A stretch of DNA of 64,000 nucleotides, taken from assembly GCF_900143095.1 (NCBI RefSeq), contig NZ_FRDA01000001.1, positions 1 to 64,000 on the forward strand, read 5' to 3'. Made by a program: the position numbers and the translations under genes. A model generated the notes under the pieces. That model was given only the letters and a program-made list of their open reading frames with translations, was not told where the DNA came from and made no database searches. This document shows positions 58,809 through 64,000 of the stretch, piece by piece (position 1 is the stretch's first letter; every line of letters starts with the position of its first letter). The stretch is from Pseudomonas asturiensis (GTDB lineage Bacteria > Pseudomonadota > Gammaproteobacteria > Pseudomonadales > Pseudomonadaceae).

Positions 58809-59663
58809 TTACAGGCTGTGGAAGTGCTGCATCATGCGCTCGGCATCCGCCGACCGGCCGCTGAACAGCTCGAAGGCTTTCACCGCCTGAAAGACCGCCA
58901 TGGTCGTGCCATCCAGCGTACGGCAGCCCAGCGCACGGGCGTGCTTGAGCAGCTCGGTTTCCAGCGGGAAGTAGATGATTTCCGCAACCCACTGCGCGGC
59001 CCGCAGCAGCTCGACCGGCAGCGGCGTGCCAGGCAGTTTGGCCATGCCGACCGGCGTGGTATTGACCACGCCATCGGCCTCGGCCATCGCGGCCGCCAGG
59101 TCCAGACCGACCTGCGCACGTCCGGCACCGAAGTGGCTGTTCAGGTTGTCCACCAGGCCTTGGGCGCGCTGTGGCTCGACCTCGAATACGCTCAGGCGCT
59201 CGACGCCTGCGCCCAGCAACGCGTAGGCCACCGCAGCACCGGCTCCGCCTGCGCCCATTTGCACCACATGTTGACGGGGCGCTTTGTCCAGACCGCGCTT
59301 GAAACCCTCGGCAAAACCCAGGCAGTCAGTGTTATGGCCGGTGCTTTTGCCGTCCTTGAACACCACGGTATTGACCGCGCCGATGCCACGCGCTTCCTCG
59401 GACAACTCATCCAGCAACGGAATGACTGCCTGTTTGCAGGGAAAGGTGATGTTCAGACCGGTGAAGCCGCAGTCACGCGCGCCTTCAATAAGGCGGGGCA
59501 GGGCGCTGATGTCCAGCTTGAGTGCATCGATGTCGATCAGCCGATACAGGTAACGCATGCCTTGGGCGTCACCTTCGTGTTCATGCAGGGCCGGTGTGCG
59601 AGAGGCCTGAATGCCCGAGCCGATCAGGCCGGCGAGGACGGAAGTGTGTTCAGCTTGGCTCAT
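58809..59663 (-). CDS. Shikimate/quinate dehydrogenase paralogue, 284 aa
   Basis: NAD(P)-dependent dehydrogenase. Substrate-binding residues are present: Lys in NITFPCKQAVIPL and Asp in GHNTDCLGF; the dinucleotide site is GAGGAGAAV. The opening AGLIGSGIQASRTPALHEHE differs from biosynthetic AroE (usually SHSRSP), typical of the catabolic paralogues RifI/Ydi-type. With quiC nearby it probably oxidises quinate or shikimate to the dehydro form. Convergent with the TetR gene. Confidence 0.88.
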   Translation of the reverse strand: MSQAEHTSVLAGLIGSGIQASRTPALHEHEGDAQGMRYLYRLIDIDALKLDISALPRLIEGARDCGFTGLNITFPCKQAVIPLLDELSEEARGIGAVNTVVFKDGKSTGHNTDCLGFAEGFKRGLDKAPRQHVVQMGAGGAGAAVAYALLGAGVERLSVFEVEPQRAQGLVDNLNSHFGAGRAQVGLDLAAAMAEADGVVNTTPVGMAKLPGTPLPVELLRAAQWVAEIIYFPLETELLKHARALGCRTLDGTTMAVFQAVKAFELFSGRSADAERMMQHFHSL

Positions 59664-59714
59664 GACAATATGTCTCTTGTTTTTGTCTTGCCGCCCGGTT
59701 GCGAGCGGGTTTTT

Positions 59715-59736
59715 AAAAAATGTACCAGATGGTTAA
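59715..59736 (-). promoter_or_regulatory. Third copy of the shared element, upstream of the dehydrogenase gene
   Basis: On the minus strand TTAACCATCTGGTACATTTT aligns with CTAACCAGTTCGTACACTTT (quiC) and TGAACCGGTTCGAACATTTT (EamA/OprD). It lies about 52-73 bases upstream of the dehydrogenase start, a promoter distance. It contains ACCAGATGGT, a palindrome. Confidence 0.6.
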
Positions 59737-59851
59737 TAGTGACGCAGTGGCAGATCGGTTGTCATGTGTTGATTCTGTGCGGTGATCGCCCCGATCGGCG
59801 ATAATGCCCGGCCAGCCGCTTCAGGCTCATTCAACCGTCACGAGTCCACGC

Positions 59852-60742
59852 ATGTCCGAGTCCGTTTTTCACGCTGCCCGACAGCAAGCCAGCACGTTGT
59901 ATCTGCCAGCAGGCCCGTGGACGACGGTGCTGGATTGCCTGTGTGCGAAATTCACCGCCATCAGCCGTGAGCAATGGCTGGATCGCATCGCCCGAGGCCG
60001 GGTTCTGGACGCCGAAGGTCAAGCCATCACGGCTGACCTGGCGTACCGCGAGGGTCTGAAGATTCATTATTTTCGCGAAGTGCCGAACGAGAAGCCGATC
60101 CGTGTCGTCGAGACGATTCTGTACGCCGACGAGCACTTGGTGGTGGCCGACAAGCCGCACTTCCTGCCAGTGACGCCAGCAGGGGAATACGTCGAGCAAA
60201 CCCTGTTGCGACGCCTGATCCATCGTCTGGATAATCCGGACCTGGTGCCCTTGCATCGCATCGACCGCCACACCGCCGGGCTGGTGCTGTTTTCGGCGAA
60301 CCGGCAGACGCGTTCTGCCTATCAGGCGCTGTTTCCGACGCGACGTATCGAAAAGTTCTACGAGGCCATTGCCCCAGCGCTGCCGTCGCTGGCGTTCCCA
60401 CGGATGCATGAGAGCCGTCTGGTGGATGGCGAGCCGTTTTTCCGCATGCAGGAAGCTTCAGGCCCGGCCAACACCCGGACCCGCATTGAAGTGCTTGAGC
60501 GTAATGGGCCGTTGTGGCGTTACGGGCTGTATCCGGTTACCGGGAAGAAGCATCAACTGCGTGTACACATGGCCGCACTGGGCGCTGCGATCTGCAACGA
60601 TCCGTTCTATCCGCAGGTGATCAAGGATGCGGTCGATGACGATCAGCAGCCGCTGAAACTGCTGGCCAAGGCGCTGCGTTTCGATGATCCGCTGAGCAAC
60701 GAGCCGCGTGAATTTCAAAGCCGGTTGCAGCTCGACTGGTAG
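59852..60742 (+). CDS. RluA-family pseudouridine synthase, 296 aa
   Basis: Converts uridine to pseudouridine in RNA. The catalytic loop is PLHRIDRHTAGLVLF, a variant of HRLDRxTSG with the essential aspartate kept, near residue 145; TGKKHQLRVHMAALG near 248 is also conserved. No S4 domain. The start at 59852 is chosen as the first methionine before the conserved region; its ribosome binding site is weak. Target RNA not predictable. Confidence 0.9.
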   Translation: MSESVFHAARQQASTLYLPAGPWTTVLDCLCAKFTAISREQWLDRIARGRVLDAEGQAITADLAYREGLKIHYFREVPNEKPIRVVETILYADEHLVVADKPHFLPVTPAGEYVEQTLLRRLIHRLDNPDLVPLHRIDRHTAGLVLFSANRQTRSAYQALFPTRRIEKFYEAIAPALPSLAFPRMHESRLVDGEPFFRMQEASGPANTRTRIEVLERNGPLWRYGLYPVTGKKHQLRVHMAALGAAICNDPFYPQVIKDAVDDDQQPLKLLAKALRFDDPLSNEPREFQSRLQLDW

Positions 60743-60761
60743 CCATAAAGCGAGCAGGCGA

Positions 60762-60788
60762 AAAAAACCCGCACTCGGCGGGTTTTTT
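60762..60788. terminator. Bidirectional terminator
   Basis: AAAAAACCCGC / GCGGGTTTTTT with an ACTCG loop. It serves the pseudouridine synthase gene (rightwards) and the lipoprotein gene (leftwards). Confidence 0.92.
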
Positions 60789-60812
60789 CACATCAGGGAC
60801 GCTACGCGAGGA

Positions 60813-61037
60813 TCACAGATCCTTGACGGTACGTACCTGATCCTTATTGATGCGGGTTTGCTTGCCATCAAGTTGCTTGAACTCGTAGAAGCCGGAATCT
60901 TCATCGTACTTCGGCGTGTCGACAGACTGGATTTCACGACCATCATTCAGGGTGATCACAGTGGGCGATGCGCAGCCAGCCAGGGAGGCGATGCCCAGTG
61001 CAAGCAGAAAGGCAGCGGGAAGGGTCCGTTGTTTCAT
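60813..61037 (-). CDS. YgdI/YgdR-family lipoprotein, 74 aa
   Basis: Lipoprotein signal peptide ending in SLAGC (cysteine at about residue 22), then the DUF903 domain (PTVITLNDGREIQSVDTPKY, FYEFKQLDGKQTRINKDQVR). GGAG lies eight bases before the ATG. Small envelope lipoproteins of this family are common in gammaproteobacteria; function unknown. Confidence 0.92.
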   Translation of the reverse strand: MKQRTLPAAFLLALGIASLAGCASPTVITLNDGREIQSVDTPKYDEDSGFYEFKQLDGKQTRINKDQVRTVKDL

Positions 61038-61110
61038 TACTGTGTCTCCAGATGGATTCTTGATTAACTGACCGTAAGACGTATACACCCGCAGCAAGTT
61101 CAATGACCAG

Positions 61111-61716
61111 TCACTTGCGTCGGTTGTCATCTATCCCGGCCAGTAGACAGGGTGTGTTCAGGTTCGCCAGTCTCGGGTCGTCGGCGTCGACCTGCAACGC
61201 GATCGGCTGCAGCGGTGCCAGGGCTCGCCGTGGACTGCGTTCGCCGCTCTGCCATGCGGCTTCCAGCATGGCAGCGTGCGCGGTCGGGATGATACATAAA
61301 AGTGGCTGCCAGTGTTCGCCTTCACGCACCATGACCGGGTTATCCGGGTGCCTGCCGGCCGTTTCGCGTAGCGCCTGCAGCAGCGACTCATCGATCAGTG
61401 GCACGTCGCAGGGCAGCACCAGAAGCGCTGCATGTCGTGCCAGCGGGAGCGCGGCGCGGATCCCGGCCAGCGGACCGTTGAAATCGGTGTCACTGTCCTG
61501 AATCACCTGGTCGGCGTAGGTGGCGTATCGATCCAGATTACGGTTGCAGGAAATGATCAGGTCGTCGGTCAGCGGCCGCGTCAAACGATGCAGATGCTGG
61601 ATCATGGGCTCGCCCCGCCATTCGATCAGCCCTTTGTCGCGACCGCCCATACGCTGTCCGCGACCTCCTGCGAGCAGCAGAATCGAGCAGGGAGGCAGTG
61701 GGGCAGGGGCGTTCAT
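61111..61716 (-). CDS. mobA: Molybdenum cofactor guanylyltransferase, 201 aa
   Basis: Attaches GMP to molybdopterin to form MGD cofactor. Nucleotide-binding opening [20 protein letters not shown], the conserved [15 protein letters not shown] and LPCDVPLID. The start is ATG 61716. Divergent from moaB with 76 bases between. Length standard. Confidence 0.93.
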   Translation of the reverse strand: MNAPAPLPPCSILLLAGGRGQRMGGRDKGLIEWRGEPMIQHLHRLTRPLTDDLIISCNRNLDRYATYADQVIQDSDTDFNGPLAGIRAALPLARHAALLVLPCDVPLIDESLLQALRETAGRHPDNPVMVREGEHWQPLLCIIPTAHAAMLEAAWQSGERSPRRALAPLQPIALQVDADDPRLANLNTPCLLAGIDDNRRK

Positions 61717-61792
61717 CGGACACTCGACGGGCAGCGAAAAGGAGTGCTGTGATATAACACCGGCCTGTTCCCTTAACAACCGGATCGAGGCC

Positions 61793-62332
61793 ATGAAAGC
61801 GAAGGCTGACACACCTTTTGTACCCCTGAATATCGCTGTGCTGACCGTCAGCGACACCCGTACCCGCGAAACCGATACCTCGGGCCAGATGTTCGTCGAC
61901 CGCCTGACCGAAGCCGGTCACGGCCTGATCGAGCGTGTCCTGCTCAAGGACGATCTTTACAAAATTCGTGCCCAGGTGGCGACCTGGATTGCCGACGAGC
62001 AGGTTCAAGTCGTCTTGATCACGGGCGGTACAGGCTTTACTGGCCGCGACAGCACGCCGGAAGCGGTGGCTTGTCTGCTGGACAAGCAGGTCGATGGGTT
62101 TGGCGAGCTGTTCCGGCAGATTTCGGTTCCGGACATCGGCACCTCGACCATTCAGTCCCGCGCGCTGGCCGGGCTGTCCAATGGCACGTTGGTATGCTGC
62201 CTGCCGGGTTCCACCAATGCGGTGCGTACCGCTTGGGACGGCATCCTGGCCCAGCAGCTGGACTCGCGTTTCCGTCCGTGCAATTTTGTCCCGCACCTCA
62301 AGCAGGCCGAGCCCTGCGCGACCCGTGGTTGA
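61793..62332 (+). CDS. moaB: Molybdopterin adenylyltransferase-type protein MoaB, 179 aa
   Basis: Activates molybdopterin by adenylylation (MogA/MoaB family). Signature [15 protein letters not shown] near residue 80, followed by the SxxxxxR-type stretch [11 protein letters not shown]. The opening [19 protein letters not shown] is conserved. Ends six bases before moeA, so the two are co-transcribed. Confidence 0.93.
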   Translation: MKAKADTPFVPLNIAVLTVSDTRTRETDTSGQMFVDRLTEAGHGLIERVLLKDDLYKIRAQVATWIADEQVQVVLITGGTGFTGRDSTPEAVACLLDKQVDGFGELFRQISVPDIGTSTIQSRALAGLSNGTLVCCLPGSTNAVRTAWDGILAQQLDSRFRPCNFVPHLKQAEPCATRG

Positions 62333-62338
62333 CGGGTC

Positions 62339-63550
62339 ATGAGTGCTGAGCCAAAGGCCTTGATGCCTGTCGAAGACGCCATCCAGCGACTGCTGGAAAT
62401 GGCTGAAGCTGCGCCCATCAAACAGCGTGAACGGGTGGCGCTGGCCGATGCCCAAGGGCGCGTACTGGCTACGGATCTGGTATCGACGCTGGACCTGCCG
62501 CCCTGGCCCAACAGCGCGATGGACGGCTACGCCATGCGTCTGGCGGACTGGCGGGGAGAGCCTTTGCCGGTCAGTCAGCGCATTTTTGCCGGTCAGGCGC
62601 CCGAACCGCTCGCGGTGGGAACCTGCGCACGCATCTTCACCGGCGCGCCCGTGCCTGAAGGCGCGGACTGTGTGGAGATGCAGGAAAACGCCGAGGTGCA
62701 GGACGACCAGCGCGTAAGGTTTACCGAGCCGTTGAGCGTGGGTCAGAACATTCGCCCTCAGGGCCAGGAAACCCGCACCGGCGATACGGTGCTGGCCGCC
62801 GGTACACGGCTGGGCCCGATCGAACTGGGGCTTGCCGCATCGCTTGGTCTGGCCGCGCTGGACGTGGTCCGGCGCGTGCGTGTAGCGGTGCTGTCTACCG
62901 GCGATGAACTCATTGAACCGGGCAAGCCGCTGGGGCCGGGACAGATCTACAACAGCAATCGCGTGCTGTTGTGCAGCTGGCTGAAACGCCTGCAGTGCGA
63001 GGTGGTGGATGCGGGCATCCTGCCGGATGATCTGCTCCAGACCCGCGCTGCGTTGGCGAGTCTTGACGGGGTCGATCTGATTTTGTCCACGGGTGGCGTA
63101 TCGGTGGGTGAGGCGGACTTTCTCGGTCATGCATTGCGTGAGGAGGGCGAGTTGTCGTTATGGAAGCTGGCGATCAAACCGGGCAAACCGCTGACGTTCG
63201 GGCACTTTCGAGGGGTGCCGGTGATCGGTTTGCCGGGTAATCCGGCGTCCACGCTGGTGACCTTTGCGTTGTTGGCCCGCGCCTATCTGTTGCGTCGTCA
63301 GGGCGTGCTCGATGTCGCGCCTCTGAAGTTTGCGGTGCCTGCCGGATTTGCCTGGACGCGTCCAGGCAATCGTCGCGAGTACCTGCGCGGTCGTCTGGAG
63401 CAGGGCAAGGCCGTTCCCTATCGTAATCAGAGCTCCGGCGTGCTGCGCAGCGCGGCCTGGGCTGACGGGCTGATCGAGGTACGTGAAGGCGCAACGGTTG
63501 CAGACGGTGACTGGGTCAACTTCATTCCCCTGAGCGAGGTCATGGGCTGA
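62339..63550 (+). CDS. moeA: Molybdopterin molybdenumtransferase, 403 aa
   Basis: Inserts molybdenum into the adenylylated cofactor. Motifs along the protein: WPNSAMDGYAMR, GTCARIFTGAPVPEGADCVE, STGDELIEPG, STGGVSVGEADFL and GLPGNPASTLVTF. Four-domain length for MoeA. Forms the moaB-moeA pair. Confidence 0.95.
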   Translation: MSAEPKALMPVEDAIQRLLEMAEAAPIKQRERVALADAQGRVLATDLVSTLDLPPWPNSAMDGYAMRLADWRGEPLPVSQRIFAGQAPEPLAVGTCARIFTGAPVPEGADCVEMQENAEVQDDQRVRFTEPLSVGQNIRPQGQETRTGDTVLAAGTRLGPIELGLAASLGLAALDVVRRVRVAVLSTGDELIEPGKPLGPGQIYNSNRVLLCSWLKRLQCEVVDAGILPDDLLQTRAALASLDGVDLILSTGGVSVGEADFLGHALREEGELSLWKLAIKPGKPLTFGHFRGVPVIGLPGNPASTLVTFALLARAYLLRRQGVLDVAPLKFAVPAGFAWTRPGNRREYLRGRLEQGKAVPYRNQSSGVLRSAAWADGLIEVREGATVADGDWVNFIPLSEVMG

Positions 63551-63633
63551 CGTCATGGCTGGCTGACCGGGCATGAGCTACCCTCAATAACGCTGACAAA
63601 TCGGGCACCCTGTTTTTGCCCCGGAGTATTGTT

Positions 63634-64000
63634 ATGGCGTCATTGAGAGTGGCTTGTGTCATCCCGACCTACAACGGACGTAAGGACCTGGAGCGCCTGC
63701 TGGACTCTCTGGCCATGCAGACTGCGACGTTCGACACGCTGATCGTCGACTCCAGTTCATCGGACGGCACGCTTGAGCTGGCGCGTGCCCGCTGTGCAAA
63801 TGTGTTGCGCATCGACAGCAAGGACTTCAACCACGGCGGCACCCGGCAGATGATGGTCGATCTGCATCCCGAGTATGACGTTTACGTCTACATGACCCAG
63901 GACGCCTACCTCGAAGACGTCGATGCAATTGCCAACATCCTGCTGCCATTCGCCGATCCAAAGGTCGGAGCTGTGTGCGGACGGCAATTGCCGCACAAGA
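63634..64000 (+). CDS. Family 2 glycosyltransferase, 5' part only
   Basis: Starts at ATG 63634 behind CCGGAG and runs off the window. GT-A fold signs: RVACVIPTYNGRKDLERLLD, LIVDSSSSDGTLE and the following NHGGTRQMMVD typical of rhamnosyltransferases. A surface polysaccharide role is likely. Only the first 122 residues are visible. Confidence 0.85.
   Translation, partial: MASLRVACVIPTYNGRKDLERLLDSLAMQTATFDTLIVDSSSSDGTLELARARCANVLRIDSKDFNHGGTRQMMVDLHPEYDVYVYMTQDAYLEDVDAIANILLPFADPKVGAVCGRQLPHK

Noticed and set aside
61538..63130. Minus-strand open frame of 530 codons over moaB and moeA
   Set aside because: Both molybdenum cofactor genes have full signatures on the plus strand; the antisense product has none.
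1..64000. CRISPR arrays, insertion sequences, rRNA and tRNA genes
   Set aside because: No regularly spaced repeats, no transposase motifs and no RNA gene signatures were seen on either strand.

Overview
The window looks like a Pseudomonas chromosome, probably of the P. syringae/P. fluorescens side of the genus. The evidence is GC-rich coding, an OprD-family porin, a PcaQ-headed protocatechuate operon, a two-domain QuiC dehydroshikimate dehydratase and a mobA / moaB-moeA cluster. It splits into a lambdoid, HK97-like siphovirus prophage (left edge to about 34.86 kb; its left end lies outside the window) and about 29 kb of host genes.

Prophage. A leftward early operon (about 0.1-2.3 kb: LuxR-type HTH protein, small membrane protein, HTH-like protein, unknown) starts from a promoter at 2400-2428. 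The immunity region (2.4-5.2 kb) holds an S24-type CI repressor and a divergent Cro-like protein. The palindrome TGCAC-TG-GTGCA is repeated exactly in both lytic promoters, which lie 2.5 kb apart. The rightward early operon (5.3-10.6 kb) has an O-like initiator with iterons inside its gene, a P-like protein, a YbcO-like putative nuclease, a RusA resolvase, an unexpectedly placed tyrosine recombinase and a Q-type antiterminator. A hicAB toxin-antitoxin pair sits between two terminators, followed by holin, Rz/Rz1, HNH endonuclease, terminase, portal, ClpP-like protease, capsid, connectors, tail tube, frameshifted tail chaperones, a 2180-residue tape measure protein, tail-tip and spike genes, and an endolysin-like protein. 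Two LexA boxes (2525-2540 and 34628-34643) precede uncharacterised genes near the two sides of the prophage segment seen here.

Junction. The right edge of the prophage coincides with an abrupt end in the receiver domain of a BvgS-like hybrid sensor kinase, whose response regulator is intact. This suggests the phage interrupts the kinase gene.

Host region. After the two-component genes come dgt, an EAL-domain gene, a yqjD/yqjE-like cluster, an acyltransferase, a PAP2-like membrane protein and a glutaredoxin-like protein. The aromatic acid region follows: pcaQ, pcaHG, an AAHS transporter, pcaB and pcaC, then an OprD porin, an EamA transporter, an MFS transporter, quiC, a TetR regulator and a shikimate/quinate dehydrogenase paralogue. 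Together these describe uptake of quinate/shikimate-type compounds, conversion through 3-dehydroshikimate to protocatechuate, and the first ring-cleavage steps of the beta-ketoadipate pathway. The quiC, EamA/OprD and dehydrogenase promoters share a sequence element. The window ends with an RluA-type pseudouridine synthase, a YgdI/YgdR-type lipoprotein, mobA, moaB, moeA and the start of a family 2 glycosyltransferase.
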